This document shows, piece by piece, positions 23,801 through 36,973 of a DNA stretch of 64,000 bases. The stretch is from assembly GCF_004681125.1 (NCBI RefSeq), contig NZ_SIHO01000003.1, positions 1 to 64,000 of the forward strand, written 5' to 3'. Numbering within the stretch: position 1 is the first letter of the stretch; each line of letters begins with the position of its first letter. The notes beneath the pieces were generated by a model. It saw only the letters and a list, made by a program, of their open reading frames with translations, did not search any database and had not been told where the DNA came from. A program made the position numbers and the translations under genes. The stretch is from Glacieibacterium arshaanense. GTDB lineage: Bacteria > Pseudomonadota > Alphaproteobacteria > Sphingomonadales > Sphingomonadaceae.

Positions 23801-25030
23801 TTAGGATCTGTAATCGGCGTTGATGCTGATGTAGCCGTGCGTCAGGTCACACGTCCACACGCGGGCGCGACCGTCGCCGAGCTTGAGATCGACGTGGATG
23901 CTGACTTCGTCGCCGGCCAGATGCGCGGCGACGGGGGCTTCGTCATAGCCGGGCACGACGGCGCCGTCCTGCGCCACCAAAGTGGCGCCGAAGCTGATGT
24001 CGAGGCGGTCGCGGTCGGCGGCTTCGCCGGCCTTGCCGACGGCCATGACGACGCGGCCCCAGTTGGCGTCACCGCCGGCGATCGCGGTTTTGACCAGCGG
24101 CGAGTTGGCGATGCTCAGCGCGACGACCTTCGCGGCGCGGTCATCCTCGGCGCCTTCGACATCGACAGTGATAAGCTTGGTCGCGCCTTCGCCGTCGCGC
24201 ACCACCAGTAGCGCAAGCTGCGTGCAGACGTCTTGCAATGCGGCGGCGAATGCATCGGCGCCGGGGCACGCATAGCTGGTGATTTCGGCATTGCCGGCCG
24301 CACTGGTGGCGAACGCCAGCACGGTGTCGGACGTCGAGGTGTCGCTGTCGACGGTGATGGCGTTGAAGCTGGTCGCGGTGGCTTGCGTCAGCGCCATTTG
24401 CAGGAAGTCGGGCGCGACGGCGGCATCGGTGAAGATGAAGCCGAGCATCGTCGCCATGTCGGGGGCGATCATGCCCGATCCCTTGACGATGCCATTGATG
24501 ACAATCCGCTTGCCGTCGACGATGGCGCTGGCGGTGGCGCCCTTGGCGAAGGTGTCGGTGGTGCCGATGGCGTTGGCGGCGTCGATATAGTCGGCGGGGT
24601 CGCTCGCCAGCCGTGATGCGGCGTCAGCCACGCCGGCACGTGCCTTGGCGGCGGACAGCGGCACGCCGATGACCCCGGTCGAGGCGACGAACACTTGGTG
24701 CGGCGTGCAATCGAACGCGGTGACCGCGGCCGACACCACCGCCTGCACCGCGGCTTCGCCGGCCTTGCCGGTAAAGGCGTTCGAATTGCCGGCGTTGACG
24801 ACCAGCACGCGGGCTCGGCCCTGCGGCAAGGCGCTGCGGCACCAGTCGACTTCGGGCGACGGGCATTTCGACCTGGTCGTCACGCCGGCAACGCTGGTGC
24901 CCGGCGCCAGCTCGGCGAGCGTCAGGTCGGCGCGGTCCCAAGCCTTGTAGCCGGCGCGCGCGACGGCGAGGCGGACACCGGCAACCGGCGGCATGGCGGG
25001 GAAGGGCTGGGCGAGCGGCGATATGGTCAT
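23801..25030 (-). CDS. argJ: Bifunctional glutamate N-acetyltransferase/amino-acid acetyltransferase ArgJ
   Basis: The product is a 409-residue ArgJ, which transfers acetyl from N-acetylornithine to glutamate in the cyclic arginine pathway. It is autoprocessed at the Ala-Thr bond in KGSGMIAPDMATMLGF, where the Thr becomes the N-terminal nucleophile. NAGNSNAFTG near residue 80 and the C-terminal HGYISINADYRS are also typical. The start is the ATG for MTISPLAQPFPAM; a 30-residue in-frame extension is rejected as not conserved in the family. It is divergent from secA, with 133 nt between starts. Confidence 0.95.
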   Translation of the reverse strand: MTISPLAQPFPAMPPVAGVRLAVARAGYKAWDRADLTLAELAPGTSVAGVTTRSKCPSPEVDWCRSALPQGRARVLVVNAGNSNAFTGKAGEAAVQAVVSAAVTAFDCTPHQVFVASTGVIGVPLSAAKARAGVADAASRLASDPADYIDAANAIGTTDTFAKGATASAIVDGKRIVINGIVKGSGMIAPDMATMLGFIFTDAAVAPDFLQMALTQATATSFNAITVDSDTSTSDTVLAFATSAAGNAEITSYACPGADAFAAALQDVCTQLALLVVRDGEGATKLITVDVEGAEDDRAAKVVALSIANSPLVKTAIAGGDANWGRVVMAVGKAGEAADRDRLDISFGATLVAQDGAVVPGYDEAPVAAHLAGDEVSIHVDLKLGDGRARVWTCDLTHGYISINADYRS

Positions 25031-25163
25031 GCGCGCTTCAATATGGCCAACACGGGTGCGGCGCAATTGACTATAGAGGCCGCGCTCCCTATGTCCCGCC
25101 GGTCGCGGGGCGTGTCGCAAGCAGGCGGCGCTTCAGCCCTGCCCGGTTTCAGTAAGGACACTC

Positions 25164-27896
<2,733 letters not shown>

Positions 27897-27925
27897 GTCG
27901 CCTAGCGGCGGGCTTTGAGGAATTA

Positions 27926-27968
27926 AGGGCCTCCGGCGGGCAGGCCTGAGGCCTGCACCCGATTGTTT
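27926..27968. repeat. Dispersed palindromic repeat, copy 3 (forward half-unit only)
   Basis: A single forward half-unit (GGGCCTCCGGCGGGCAGG, hairpin, CCTGCACCCGATTGTT) lies after secA. The expected inverted partner is not adjacent. The nearest one is copy 4 at about 28,660, beyond the AT-rich gene. Confidence 0.8.
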
Positions 27969-27985
27969 TGCGCCATATGCTGCCT

Positions 27986-28024
27986 GCTCCCCTCCCTGCA
28001 GGGGAGGGGTCGGGGTGGGCTTTA
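27986..28024. repeat. GC-rich hairpin repeat CCCCTCCC/GGGAGGGG
   Basis: CCCCTCCC (27989-27996) pairs with GGGAGGGG (28002-28009) around TGCAG, followed by TCGGGGTGGGCTTTAG. The motif resembles an intergenic repeat found in many proteobacterial genomes. The rest of the 28,025-28,118 stretch shows nothing recognisable beyond lower GC. Confidence 0.6.
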
Positions 28025-28118
28025 GCGGCCGGTCAGCAAATGACCCCGTTGCGAACCAAGCGCGTTGATCTTGAATTGCTCTATAGCCGACATAGCCGAG
28101 GTTATGTAACCTGCTGGG

Positions 28119-28538
28119 ATGGGCACACGCTTGCAAAGCTATCTGAAGCGGGCTGTAGGAGTGGCCGCATCTTTGGCAATCGGTCTCACTGTCGTCGCGA
28201 TAAACAACACGGTTTGGGCAGTCTCCCAAGATTTTCCATTAACGGAACTTTGGGGTGAGGCAACCTTGTTCCAAGTTATGACAGCAAGTTCTCCTTTTCT
28301 TGTCCTTTCGATTTTCGGCATCAGCGCATGCCGGTCGTGGATAGTTGGATTATCCCTCACCGTAGCGCTTTGGGGCTACTATCTTTGGGACACTACTCAT
28401 TACAAAGGTGGCGGCGCAAACATTGGGCTTGGCATCCTATTGTTGTTTTCACCCGTTCCGATCACCATTGCCAGCTTGGCAGCGCTTGCAACGTACGGCA
28501 ATCGAAGAGCAGCGGACGGCGTAGACGCTGACCGCTAA
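28119..28538 (+). CDS. AT-rich hypothetical membrane protein
   Basis: The product is 139 residues with about four hydrophobic segments (SLAIGLTVVAINNTVWAV, SPFLVLSIFGISACRSWIV, LSLTVALWGYYLW, LGILLLFSPVPITIASLAAL). No family is recognised. Base composition differs sharply from the neighbours: two 60-nt rows counted by eye gave 47% and 42% GC, against roughly 65% nearby. Codons such as TTT, ATT and CAA are used freely. The gene is flanked by opposed half-units of the dispersed repeat (copies 3 and 4), suggesting later acquisition. The ribosome-binding site is weak, so expression is uncertain. Confidence 0.6.
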   Translation: MGTRLQSYLKRAVGVAASLAIGLTVVAINNTVWAVSQDFPLTELWGEATLFQVMTASSPFLVLSIFGISACRSWIVGLSLTVALWGYYLWDTTHYKGGGANIGLGILLLFSPVPITIASLAALATYGNRRAADGVDADR

Positions 28539-28659
28539 CGTGATGGTGGGACTGAAGGCTGCCTGTCCGCTTCCCACCCCATTCCGTTCGTTCCCCCGCC
28601 CTGATCTGCGCACTTACCCCACACCGCACGATGGGCCGAAGTAAGCGGGGCGCAAATCA

Positions 28660-28700
28660 ATAGGGTGCAGGCGTCACGCCTGCCCGCCGGAGGCTCTTCC
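28660..28700. repeat. Dispersed palindromic repeat, copy 4 (inverted half-unit)
   Basis: An inverted half-unit (ATAGGGTGCAGG, hairpin with stem GCAGGCG/CGCCTGC, CCGCCGGAGGCTCTT) lies next to the stop of the DsbA-like gene. It opposes copy 3 across about 700 nt holding the AT-rich gene. Confidence 0.8.
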
Positions 28701-28702
28701 CC

Positions 28703-29341
28703 TTACTTCAACTTGCGCACCTGACCGATCAGCGTTTCGAGCCGCGCCGCCGGCACGCGGCCGGTGACCAGATACGGCCCCACCAGCAGCATCGGGGTGC
28801 CGACGAAGCCCAGCGCGCGGGCGTGGAGGTCGGTATCGGCGAGGAGTGCGTCGATTTCGGCGGCGTGGGTGGCGAGGTCGGTTTGCAGGCGGGGCCAGTC
28901 GACGCCGGCCTGGGTGGCGGCGGCGCGGAGGGCGGGTTCGGTGAGGCCGGGGCTGCGCATCAGCGCTTCGTCGAACGCGGTGTGGCGGTTCTGGCGGGTG
29001 CTGGCGATGGCGAGGCGCGCGGCCTGGCGGGAGGCGGCGCCGAACACCGGCCAGTCGCGGTAAACGATTCGGACGTCGGGATGGCGCGCCAGCAGGGCCT
29101 GCAGGTCGGGGTGCAGCGCGCGGCAGGCGGGGCAGGCATAGTCCGAGAACAGGATGATAGTGACGGCAGCGTTGGCGGGGCCGGCGGTGGGGGCGCGCGG
29201 GTCGATCAGCGCGGGGGCGCTGGCGACGAAGGCGGGTTGTGGCGGTGCGGGGGCGGGTTGCAGCCATTGCGACACCAGCTGGATGGCGGCGAACAGCCCC
29301 AGCAGTGCGAGCAAGGCGAGGAGGGCGTGGCGGCGCGTCAT
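28703..29341 (-). CDS. DsbA/DsbG-type periplasmic thiol-disulfide oxidoreductase
   Basis: The product is 212 residues. MTRRHALLALLALLGLFAAI is a signal peptide or membrane anchor. FSDYACPACRALHPDL holds the CPAC active-site pair of the thioredoxin fold, with the helical insertion and the cis-Pro loop VGTPMLLVG downstream. This is the DsbA-like (Thioredoxin_4) layout of periplasmic disulfide oxidases or isomerases. The start is the ATG that opens the signal peptide; a 90-residue upstream extension is rejected. It is transcribed divergently from rpsL. Confidence 0.87.
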   Translation of the reverse strand: MTRRHALLALLALLGLFAAIQLVSQWLQPAPAPPQPAFVASAPALIDPRAPTAGPANAAVTIILFSDYACPACRALHPDLQALLARHPDVRIVYRDWPVFGAASRQAARLAIASTRQNRHTAFDEALMRSPGLTEPALRAAATQAGVDWPRLQTDLATHAAEIDALLADTDLHARALGFVGTPMLLVGPYLVTGRVPAARLETLIGQVRKLK

Positions 29342-29412
29342 GGCAGGGTTATCGGCGTTGCGGCGTCGGTGCGCCAGATTCAAGTTGTGATGGGAACGCC
29401 CAAGAAATGGCG

Positions 29413-29441
29413 TTGACCTGAACCGAGTCGGGACGTATAGG
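29413..29441 (+). promoter_or_regulatory. Sigma-70-type promoter of the str operon
   Basis: TTGACC (29413-29418) and TATAGG (29436-29441) are separated by 17 nt. It is the best housekeeping-promoter match in the 295-nt gap before rpsL and would give a leader of roughly 190 nt. No other feature is seen in that gap. Confidence 0.55.
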
Positions 29442-29636
29442 GCGCCTTCGCTCGCGCAGCCGGTATCCGGGACTCGTCCCAGCCGCCTGTTCGCACGGGC
29501 CAGAAACGACAGGCTGAGCTGTGCGCGGCGGGTTCCGGTGACGGAGCCCACTGCGCTTATGCCGTGAGGGCGGTTCAGACTTGGAGTAGGCGGTGCCGGC
29601 AACGGTGCCACCGAACAGCAGGATGATACGAATACG

Positions 29637-30008
29637 ATGCCTACGATTAACCAGTTGATCCGTCATGGCCGCACGCCGCAGCGCGTGCGCGAAACCGCGC
29701 CGGCCATGGAAGAATGCCCGCAGAAGCGCGGCGTTTGCACCCGCGTCTACACGACGACGCCGAAGAAGCCGAACTCGGCACTCCGCAAGGTTGCCAAGAT
29801 TCGCCTGACCAATGGCTTTGAAGTCATCGGCTACATCCCCGGCGAAGGCCACAACCTTCAGGAGCACTCGGTGGTCCTGATTCGCGGCGGCCGCGTCAAG
29901 GATCTTCCCGGCGTGCGCTACCACGTGCTGCGCGGCGTGCTTGATACCCAGGGTGTCAAGAACCGCAAGCAGAGCCGTTCGAAGTACGGCGCCAAGCGTC
30001 CTAAGTAA
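29637..30008 (+). CDS. rpsL: 30S ribosomal protein S12
   Basis: The product is 123 residues and a full match to S12: [20 protein letters not shown], then the [10 protein letters not shown] loop at the decoding centre and [16 protein letters not shown]. The two lysines whose mutation gives streptomycin resistance are both present (K43, K88), so the protein looks wild type. It is the first gene of the str operon, 48 nt before rpsG. Confidence 0.98.
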   Translation: MPTINQLIRHGRTPQRVRETAPAMEECPQKRGVCTRVYTTTPKKPNSALRKVAKIRLTNGFEVIGYIPGEGHNLQEHSVVLIRGGRVKDLPGVRYHVLRGVLDTQGVKNRKQSRSKYGAKRPK

Positions 30009-30056
30009 GACTTAGTCCGCTTCCGTCCCCAGCGCCCGAAATAAGCGAGAAATATC

Positions 30057-30527
30057 ATGGCCCGTCGTCGCCGCCCCGAAAAGCGTGAAATCCTTCCCGA
30101 TCCCCGTTTCGGAGATCTGATCCTTTCGAAATTCATGAACCTCGTCATGTACGAGGGCAAGAAGTCGGTCGCTGAGTCGATCGTCTACAACGCCCTTGAT
30201 TCGGTCGAGGCCAAGACCCGTCGCGAACCGCTCGCCGTGTTCCACGACGCGCTGACCAACGTGAAGCCGGGCATCGAAGTCCGCTCGCGCCGCGTCGGTG
30301 GTGCGACCTATCAGGTTCCCGTCGAAGTCCGCCCCGAGCGTTCGCAGGCGCTTGCCATTCGCTGGCTGATCAGCGCTGCGCGCAACCGCAGCGAGAACAC
30401 CATGGCAGCGCGTCTGTCGGGTGAGCTCATCGACGCCGCGAACAACCGTGGCACCGCCGTCAAGAAGCGTGAAGATTCGCACCGGATGGCCGAAGCCAAC
30501 CGCGCCTTCTCGCATTATCGCTGGTAG
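30057..30527 (+). CDS. rpsG: 30S ribosomal protein S7
   Basis: The product is 156 residues with the S7 start [20 protein letters not shown] and the conserved [19 protein letters not shown] segment that contacts 16S rRNA at the head of the small subunit and the E-site tRNA. It is second in the str operon. In enterobacteria S7 is the translational autoregulator of this operon; no matching target was identified here. Confidence 0.98.
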   Translation: MARRRRPEKREILPDPRFGDLILSKFMNLVMYEGKKSVAESIVYNALDSVEAKTRREPLAVFHDALTNVKPGIEVRSRRVGGATYQVPVEVRPERSQALAIRWLISAARNRSENTMAARLSGELIDAANNRGTAVKKREDSHRMAEANRAFSHYRW

Positions 30528-30566
30528 CAGCGGTAAGACCGATCACTCTCGCTGGTAGTAAAGAAA

Positions 30567-32639
30567 ATGACGCGCACCACTTCGCTCGACAAATACCGCA
30601 ACATCGGGATCATGGCGCATATTGACGCCGGGAAAACCACGACCACCGAGCGGATTCTCTACTACACCGGCAAGTCGTACAAGATCGGCGAAGTCCATGA
30701 GGGCACCGCCACGATGGACTGGATGGAACAGGAGCAGGAGCGCGGCATCACGATCACGTCCGCCGCGACGACGTGCTTCTGGAACGACCACCGCATCAAC
30801 ATCATCGACACCCCCGGCCACGTCGACTTCACGATTGAAGTCGAGCGTTCGCTGCGCGTCCTCGATGGTGCCGTTGCTTGCTTCGACGGCGTTGCCGGCG
30901 TCGAGCCGCAGTCGGAAACCGTGTGGCGCCAGGCTGACAAGTACAAAGTGCCGCGCATGTGCTTCGTCAACAAGCTTGACCGCACCGGCGCCAACTTCGA
31001 TCGCTGCGTGCAGATGATCAAGGACCGCCTCGGCGCGCGTCCGGCGGTTCTGTATCTCCCGATCGGCCTCGAAGGCGATTTCATCGGTCTCGTCGACTTG
31101 GTCGAGAACCGCGCGATTGTCTGGCTTGAAGAAAGCCTCGGCGCCAAGTTCGAATATAAGGAAATCCCCGAAAATCTGAAGGATGCGGCTGCGGTTGCAC
31201 GTTCGGAACTGATCGAGATGGCCGTCGAACAGGACGACGACATCATGGAAGCCTATCTCGAAGGCACCGAACCGACCACTGCGCAGCTCAAGGCTCTGAT
31301 CCGCAAAGGTACGCTGTCGTTCTCGTTCGTCCCCGTGCTGTGCGGCTCGGCGTTCAAGAACAAGGGCGTGCAGCCGCTGCTCGACGCCGTCGTCGACTAT
31401 ATGCCGAGCCCGCTCGACATCCCGCCGATGTACGGTATCAACGCCAAGGACGAGGAAGAAGTCCGCGAAGCTTCGGATGACGCACCGTTCTCGGCGCTGG
31501 CGTTCAAGATCATGACTGACCCGTTCGTCGGCACGCTGACCTTTGCCCGCATCTATTCGGGCAAGATGGAAGCTGCCTCGACCGTGCTCAACTCGGTCAA
31601 GGACAAGCGCGAAAAGATCGGCCGCATGCTGCTGATGCACGCCAACAACCGTGAAGACATCAAGGAAGCCTATGCCGGCGACATCGTTGCGCTGGTCGGC
31701 CTCAAGGATGTGACGACGGGTGACACGCTGTGCGCGCCGCTGCGCCCGATCGTTCTCGAGCGCATGGAATTCCCCGAGCCGGTCATCGAAGTCGCGGTTG
31801 AACCCAAGACCAAGGCCGACCAGGAAAAGATGGGCATCGCGCTCAATCGTCTGGCGCAGGAAGATCCGTCGTTCCGCGTGACGTCGGACGCCGAAAGCGG
31901 CCAGACGATCATCAAGGGCATGGGCGAACTCCACCTCGAAATTCTCGTCGACCGTATGCGTCGCGAGTTCAAGGTCGAAGCCAATGTCGGCGCGCCGCAG
32001 GTGGCTTATCGTGAATCGCTCGCCCGCAAGGTCGATATCGATTACACCCACAAGAAGCAGTCGGGCGGCTCGGGCCAGTTCGGCCGCATCAAGTTCACCG
32101 TCGAACCCGGCGAGCGCGGCTCGGGCATCATCTTCAAGGATGACGTCAAGGGCGGCAATATTCCCAAGGAATATATCCCGTCGGTCGAAAAGGGCATCCG
32201 CGAAGTCGCCGCTTCAGGCAGCCTCATCGGCTTCCCGATCATCGACTTCACCGCGACGCTGTATGACGGCGCCTATCATGACGTCGACTCGTCGGCGCTG
32301 GCGTTCGAAATCACCGGTCGCGGCGGTATGCGCGAAGCCGCCACCAAGGCCGGCATCAAGCTGCTCGAACCGATGATGAAGGTCGAAGTCGTCACCCCCG
32401 AAGATTTCATGGGCGACGTCATCGGCGACTTGAACAGCCGTCGTGGCCAGATCCAGGGCACCGACAGCCGCGGCAACGCACAGGTCATCGAAGCGGTCGT
32501 GCCGCTGGCGAACATGTTCGGCTACGTCAACCAGCTACGCTCGATGAGCCAGGGCCGGGCGCAGTATTCGATGCAGTTCAGCCACTACGAAGAAGTCCCG
32601 GCAAACGTCGCCGAGGAAATCAAGCTCAAGATGGCCTGA
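30567..32639 (+). CDS. fusA: Elongation factor G
   Basis: The product is a 690-residue translational GTPase. It shows [16 protein letters not shown] (P-loop), [11 protein letters not shown] (switch I), DTPGHVDF and [10 protein letters not shown] (G4), followed by domains II-V including the [11 protein letters not shown] and [14 protein letters not shown] segments. It catalyses ribosomal translocation. It lies 39 nt after rpsG. Only one EF-G gene is in the window. Confidence 0.99.
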   Translation: MTRTTSLDKYRNIGIMAHIDAGKTTTTERILYYTGKSYKIGEVHEGTATMDWMEQEQERGITITSAATTCFWNDHRINIIDTPGHVDFTIEVERSLRVLDGAVACFDGVAGVEPQSETVWRQADKYKVPRMCFVNKLDRTGANFDRCVQMIKDRLGARPAVLYLPIGLEGDFIGLVDLVENRAIVWLEESLGAKFEYKEIPENLKDAAAVARSELIEMAVEQDDDIMEAYLEGTEPTTAQLKALIRKGTLSFSFVPVLCGSAFKNKGVQPLLDAVVDYMPSPLDIPPMYGINAKDEEEVREASDDAPFSALAFKIMTDPFVGTLTFARIYSGKMEAASTVLNSVKDKREKIGRMLLMHANNREDIKEAYAGDIVALVGLKDVTTGDTLCAPLRPIVLERMEFPEPVIEVAVEPKTKADQEKMGIALNRLAQEDPSFRVTSDAESGQTIIKGMGELHLEILVDRMRREFKVEANVGAPQVAYRESLARKVDIDYTHKKQSGGSGQFGRIKFTVEPGERGSGIIFKDDVKGGNIPKEYIPSVEKGIREVAASGSLIGFPIIDFTATLYDGAYHDVDSSALAFEITGRGGMREAATKAGIKLLEPMMKVEVVTPEDFMGDVIGDLNSRRGQIQGTDSRGNAQVIEAVVPLANMFGYVNQLRSMSQGRAQYSMQFSHYEEVPANVAEEIKLKMA

Positions 32640-32723
32640 TTTCTGCCACAACCAGTCACTAGTCAGCGCGACCTTCGGGTCAAAACCAACTGAACCAAAC
32701 GCAAGCAAGAGGGTTTAAAAGCC

Positions 32724-33914
32724 ATGGGTAAAGCCAAATTCGAGCGGAACAAGCCGCACTGCAACATCGGTACGATCGGCCACGTCGATCATGGCAAGAC
32801 GTCGCTGACGGCTGCCATCACCAAGATTCTGGCTGAAACCGGTGGCGCTACCTTCACCGCCTATGCCGACATCGACAAGGCTCCCGAAGAGCGTGAGCGT
32901 GGCATCACCATCTCGACCGCACACGTCGAGTATGAAACCAAGGATCGCCACTACGCGCACGTCGATTGCCCCGGCCACGCCGACTATGTGAAGAACATGA
33001 TCACCGGCGCGGCGCAGATGGACGGCGCTATCCTGGTGGTTTCGGCGACCGACGGCCCGATGCCGCAGACCCGCGAGCACATCCTGCTGGCGAAGCAGGT
33101 CGGCGTGCCGGCGATGGTCGTTTTCATGAACAAGGTCGACCAGGTTGACGATCCTGAAATCCTCGAGCTCGTCGAAATGGAAATCCGCGAACTTCTGTCG
33201 AAGTACGATTTCCCGGGCGATGACATTCCGATCATCCAGGGTTCGGCGCTGATGGCGCTCGAAGGCAAGCGCGACGAAATCGGCCGCGAAGCCGTTCTCA
33301 AGCTGATGGCTGCAGTCGACGACTACATTCCGCAGCCGATGCGCGCGCTCGACCGTCCGTTCCTGATGCCGATCGAAGACGTGTTCTCGATCTCGGGTCG
33401 CGGCACCGTCGTCACCGGCCGTGTTGAATCGGGCGTCGTCAAGGTCGGCGAAGAAGTCGAAATCGTCGGCATCCACGACACGCGCAAGTCGGTCTGCACC
33501 GGCGTCGAAATGTTCCGCAAGCTGCTCGATCAGGGCCAGGCCGGCGACAACATCGGAGCGCTGCTCCGTGGCGTTGGTCGTGAAGACGTCGAACGCGGCC
33601 AGGTGCTCTGCAAGCCCGGCTCGATCAAGCCGCACACCGAATTCGTCGCCGAAGTCTACGTGCTGTCGAAGGATGAAGGTGGCCGTCACACGCCGTTCTT
33701 CGCCAACTACCGCCCGCAGTTCTATTTCCGCACGACCGACGTCACCGGCACTGTCGAGCTGCCTGAAGGCACCGAGATGGTCATGCCCGGCGACAACGTC
33801 CAGCTGACCGTCAAGCTCATCGCCCCGATCGCGATGGACCAGGGTCTGCGCTTCGCAATTCGCGAAGGTGGCCGCACCGTTGGTTCGGGCGTGGTTGCAA
33901 GCATCATCAAGTAA
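32724..33914 (+). CDS. tuf: Elongation factor Tu
   Basis: The product is 396 residues: [20 protein letters not shown], the P-loop [34 protein letters not shown], and domains II/III including [13 protein letters not shown]. It delivers aminoacyl-tRNA to the ribosome. It lies 84 nt after fusA; that gap contains a small UUCG-loop hairpin (GACC TTCG GGTC). A strong terminator-like structure follows the stop. A second tuf copy, common in proteobacteria, is not in this window. Confidence 0.99.
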   Translation: MGKAKFERNKPHCNIGTIGHVDHGKTSLTAAITKILAETGGATFTAYADIDKAPEERERGITISTAHVEYETKDRHYAHVDCPGHADYVKNMITGAAQMDGAILVVSATDGPMPQTREHILLAKQVGVPAMVVFMNKVDQVDDPEILELVEMEIRELLSKYDFPGDDIPIIQGSALMALEGKRDEIGREAVLKLMAAVDDYIPQPMRALDRPFLMPIEDVFSISGRGTVVTGRVESGVVKVGEEVEIVGIHDTRKSVCTGVEMFRKLLDQGQAGDNIGALLRGVGREDVERGQVLCKPGSIKPHTEFVAEVYVLSKDEGGRHTPFFANYRPQFYFRTTDVTGTVELPEGTEMVMPGDNVQLTVKLIAPIAMDQGLRFAIREGGRTVGSGVVASIIK

Positions 33915-33922
33915 GTGTAAGG

Positions 33923-33994
33923 GGCCGCTCCACTCTCGTTGATGGCGATTCGGAAGTTACCGAATCGGCACTGATTGGAGCGGCCTTGTTCTTT
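33923..33994 (+). terminator. Nested hairpin terminator after tuf
   Basis: The outer arms GGCCGCTCCA (33923-33932) and TGGAGCGGCC (33976-33985) enclose an inner stem CGATTCGG/CCGAATCG (33946-33953, 33960-33967). The T-rich TTGTTCTTT follows. It separates the str operon from the S10 operon; the rpsJ start is about 25 nt further on, so it may be leaky or have a regulatory role. Confidence 0.7.
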
Positions 33995-34016
33995 GACAGG
34001 TTGAATGGTTGAACTG

Positions 34017-34331
34017 ATGGAAACGCAGAATATCCGTATTCGCCTCAAGGCGTTTGATCACCGTGTGCTTGATATGGCCACGAGTGAGATTGCCGATACG
34101 GCCAAGCGGACCGGCGCTGCAATTCGCGGCCCGATTCCTTTGCCGACGCGTATCGAAAAGTTCACCGTCAACCGGTCGCCCCACGTCGACAAGAAGAGCC
34201 GCGAGCAGTTCGAAGTCCGGACTTACAAGCGCCTCCTCGACATCGTCGACCCGACGCCGCAGACCGTGGACGCGCTGATGAAGCTCGACCTCGCAGCCGG
34301 CGTCGACATCGAGATCAAGCTGCAGGCTTAA
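34017..34331 (+). CDS. rpsJ: 30S ribosomal protein S10
   Basis: The product is 104 residues from the ATG giving [19 protein letters not shown], the usual alphaproteobacterial start; an ATG 12 nt earlier with a nearby AGG is an alternative. [20 protein letters not shown] and the loop residues match S10, which also serves as NusE in antitermination. It is the first gene of the S10 operon. Between it and rplC (106 nt) there are two small GC-rich hairpins. Confidence 0.97.
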   Translation: METQNIRIRLKAFDHRVLDMATSEIADTAKRTGAAIRGPIPLPTRIEKFTVNRSPHVDKKSREQFEVRTYKRLLDIVDPTPQTVDALMKLDLAAGVDIEIKLQA

Positions 34332-34437
34332 CGTCTGATTCTACGGCCGGGGCGACAGTCCCGGACGACATACGCGGAGCGATTTGTTTTGGATCACGCC
34401 CGGTTCGCCCGGGCCTCTGACAGGAAAGGATAAGATC

Positions 34438-35178
34438 ATGCGCACTGGCGTGATCGCGAAGAAAATGGGAATGACCCGTCTGTTTCAGGACGACGGTCGC
34501 CATGTGCCGGTAACGGTACTCGCACTCGAAAATTGCCAGGTCGTCTCGACCCGCACCGCAGACCGCGACGGTTACGTCGCTGTCCAGCTCGGCGCCGGTA
34601 CGAAGAAGGCCAAGAACACGACGAAGCCCGAGCGCGGCCATTTCGGCAAAGCCGAAGTCGAGCCCAAGGCGAAGGTCGTCGAGTTCCGCGTGTCCGAAGA
34701 CGCGCTGCTCACCGCCGGCGAAACCATCTCGGCGGATCATTTCATTGCCGGCCAGCTGGTCGACATCACCGGTCACACCGTCGGTAAGGGTTTCCAGGGC
34801 GCCATGAAGCGCTGGAACTTCGGCGGTCTGCGTGCCACGCACGGTGTCTCGGTCTCGCACCGTTCGCACGGTTCGACCGGCCAGCGCCAGGATCCCGGCA
34901 AGGTGTTCAAGGGCAAGAAGATGGCCGGCCACATGGGCGACCGTCAGCGCACCCAGCAGAACCTCGAAGTCGTCTCGACCGATGTCGAGCGCGGGCTCAT
35001 TTTCGTCAAGGGTTCGGTTCCGGGCCACAAGGGCAGCTGGCTGACCGTCAAGGACGCCGTCAAGGGCCCGCGCCCCGACGCCGCGCCGTACCCGGCCTCG
35101 CTCAAGAGCAACAACGTTTCGGCTCCTGCCGTGGCTGACGCCGCGCCGGCCGCCGAAGCTCAGACCGAAGAGGCTTGA
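34438..35178 (+). CDS. rplC: 50S ribosomal protein L3
   Basis: The product is 246 residues from the ATG giving [16 protein letters not shown], with AGGAAAGGA upstream. The central extension [20 protein letters not shown] reaches toward the peptidyl-transferase centre. A C-terminal Ala/Glu-rich tail of about 30 residues (ending AAEAQTEEA) lengthens the protein beyond the roughly 210 residues of E. coli L3. The stop is 5 nt before rplD. Confidence 0.97.
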   Translation: MRTGVIAKKMGMTRLFQDDGRHVPVTVLALENCQVVSTRTADRDGYVAVQLGAGTKKAKNTTKPERGHFGKAEVEPKAKVVEFRVSEDALLTAGETISADHFIAGQLVDITGHTVGKGFQGAMKRWNFGGLRATHGVSVSHRSHGSTGQRQDPGKVFKGKKMAGHMGDRQRTQQNLEVVSTDVERGLIFVKGSVPGHKGSWLTVKDAVKGPRPDAAPYPASLKSNNVSAPAVADAAPAAEAQTEEA

Positions 35179-35183
35179 GCATC

Positions 35184-35807
35184 ATGAAACTTGAAGTCAA
35201 AACCCTCGCCGCCGCCGCCAGCGGCAGCATCGAGCTCGACGAAAACGTGTTCGGCAAGCCCGCCCGCGTCGACATCCTGCACCGCGTTGTCACCTGGCAG
35301 CTCGAAAAGCGTCGCGGCACTGCCCGCGGTGCTGCCGAGCGCTCGGACGTCAAGCGCACCGGCAAGAAGCTCGGCAACCAGAAGGGTGGCGGTAGCGCCC
35401 GTCACGGTAACCGCGCCGCACCGCAGTTCATCGGCGGTGGTAAGGCCCACGGTCCGCGCGTTCGCGATTTCAACCCCGGCCTCAACAAGAAGATCCGCAG
35501 CCTCGGCCTCGCGACTGCCTTGTCGGTCAAGGTTGCCGAAGGCAAGCTCGTCATCGTTGAAGACCTCGCCCTCGGCGACGCCAAGACCAAGGTGCTCATC
35601 GAGCGCTTGAACGGTCTGGGCATCACCAGCGGCCTGTTCGTTGATGGTGCAGCGGTCGATGCCAGCTTCGCGCTCGCCTGTGCGAACCTGCACAAGATCG
35701 ACGTGATGCCTGCCGTTGGCGCCAATGTTTACGACATCCTCAACCATGACACGCTGGTCCTGACCCGCGCTGCCGTGGCTCAGCTGGAGGCACGGATCAA
35801 TGGCTAA
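35184..35807 (+). CDS. rplD: 50S ribosomal protein L4
   Basis: The product is 207 residues, starting [20 protein letters not shown]. The exit-tunnel loop ([19 protein letters not shown], then [14 protein letters not shown]) is present, and [10 protein letters not shown] is the part lining the tunnel. The start is the ATG rather than the TTG 9 nt earlier. It overlaps rplW by 8 nt. In E. coli L4 represses this operon; no equivalent leader was recognised before rpsJ. Confidence 0.97.
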   Translation: MKLEVKTLAAAASGSIELDENVFGKPARVDILHRVVTWQLEKRRGTARGAAERSDVKRTGKKLGNQKGGGSARHGNRAAPQFIGGGKAHGPRVRDFNPGLNKKIRSLGLATALSVKVAEGKLVIVEDLALGDAKTKVLIERLNGLGITSGLFVDGAAVDASFALACANLHKIDVMPAVGANVYDILNHDTLVLTRAAVAQLEARING

Positions 35808-36123
35808 GGCCCCCAAATCGGCCGCTACGGCCATCGACCTGAAGCATTACGATATCATCGTGAAGCCGGTCATCACCGAGAAGTCGACGCTGGTGAGCGA
35901 ATTCAACCAGGTCATCTTCAAGGTCGCGCGCGATGCGTCGAAGCCCGAGATCAAGGCCGCTGTCGAAGCGCTCTTCTCGGTCAAGGTGCTCGCCGTGAAC
36001 ACGATGGTCCAGAAGGGCAAGAACAAGCGCTGGAAGGGCAAGCCCTATCAGCGTTCGGACGAGAAGAAGGCCGTGGTGACGCTCGCTGAAGGCGACCGCA
36101 TCGACGTGACCACCGGTATCTGA
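35800..36123 (+). CDS. rplW: 50S ribosomal protein L23
   Basis: The product is 107 residues: [19 protein letters not shown], then [20 protein letters not shown], the conserved L23 core at the tunnel exit where trigger factor and SRP dock. Its start lies inside the end of rplD (8-nt overlap), so translation is probably coupled. rplB follows after 10 nt. Confidence 0.97.
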   Translation: MAKAPKSAATAIDLKHYDIIVKPVITEKSTLVSEFNQVIFKVARDASKPEIKAAVEALFSVKVLAVNTMVQKGKNKRWKGKPYQRSDEKKAVVTLAEGDRIDVTTGI

Positions 36124-36133
36124 GGCAGGATCG

Positions 36134-36970
36134 ATGGCACTCAAACATTATAATCCGACTTCGCCGGGCCGTCGTGGCCTGATCCTGGTCGACCGTTCGG
36201 CGCTGCACAAGGGCCGTCCCGTCAAGTCGCTGACCGAAGGTCTGCGCAAGACCGGTGGTCGCAACAACATGGGTCATGCGACCGCACGCGGCATCGCCGG
36301 CGGCCACAAGCAGCTGTATCGCATCGTCGATTTCAAGCGTCGCATCTGGGACCAGCCGGCAACGGTCGAGCGTCTCGAATACGATCCCAACCGTTCGGCG
36401 TTCATCGCGCTGGTCAAGTATCCCGATGGTCAGCAGACCTACATCATCGCGCCGCAGCGCCTTGCTGTCGGTGACACGATCGTCGCGGGCAAGAAGGTCG
36501 ACGTGAAGCCGGGCAATGCGATGGAAATCGGCCAGATGCCGGTTGGCACCATTGTCCACAACGTCGAGTTGAAGCCCGGCAAGGGCGGCCAGATCGCCCG
36601 TGCCGCCGGCACGTTCGTGCAGGTTGTCGGCCGCGACAAGGGCATGGTCATCATCCGCCTCAACTCGGGTGAGCAGCGCTACACGCGGTCGGAATGCATG
36701 GCCACCGTCGGTGCCGTGTCGAACCCCGACAATTCGAACACCAACCACGCCAAGGCTGGCCGGACGCGCTGGCTCGGCCATCGCCCGCTGACCCGCGGTG
36801 TGGCGAAGAACCCGGTCGACCATCCGCACGGCGGTGGTGAAGGCCGGACCTCGGGCGGTCGCCATCCGGTGACCCCGTGGGGCAAGCCGACCAAGGGCGC
36901 CAAGACCCGGTCGAACAAGTCGACCGACAAGATGATCATCCGCTCGCGTCATGCGAAGAAGAAGAGGTAA
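36134..36970 (+). CDS. rplB: 50S ribosomal protein L2
   Basis: The product is 278 residues, the universal L2: [32 protein letters not shown] (in which the usual RNNxGxIT motif is varied) and the C-terminal [20 protein letters not shown] loop with the histidine needed for peptidyl-transferase assembly. It has a Lys/Arg-rich tail. rpsS follows after 3 nt. Confidence 0.98.
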   Translation: MALKHYNPTSPGRRGLILVDRSALHKGRPVKSLTEGLRKTGGRNNMGHATARGIAGGHKQLYRIVDFKRRIWDQPATVERLEYDPNRSAFIALVKYPDGQQTYIIAPQRLAVGDTIVAGKKVDVKPGNAMEIGQMPVGTIVHNVELKPGKGGQIARAAGTFVQVVGRDKGMVIIRLNSGEQRYTRSECMATVGAVSNPDNSNTNHAKAGRTRWLGHRPLTRGVAKNPVDHPHGGGEGRTSGGRHPVTPWGKPTKGAKTRSNKSTDKMIIRSRHAKKKR

Positions 36971-36973
36971 GCG

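Noticed and set aside
29398-29415. GGAAC ... CGTT near the str promoter as an EcfG site
   Set aside because: The spacer is only 13 nt, too short for the EcfG pattern; a sigma-70 match overlaps it.
30543-32051. 502-codon open frame on the minus strand
   Set aside because: It is antisense to fusA; same explanation.
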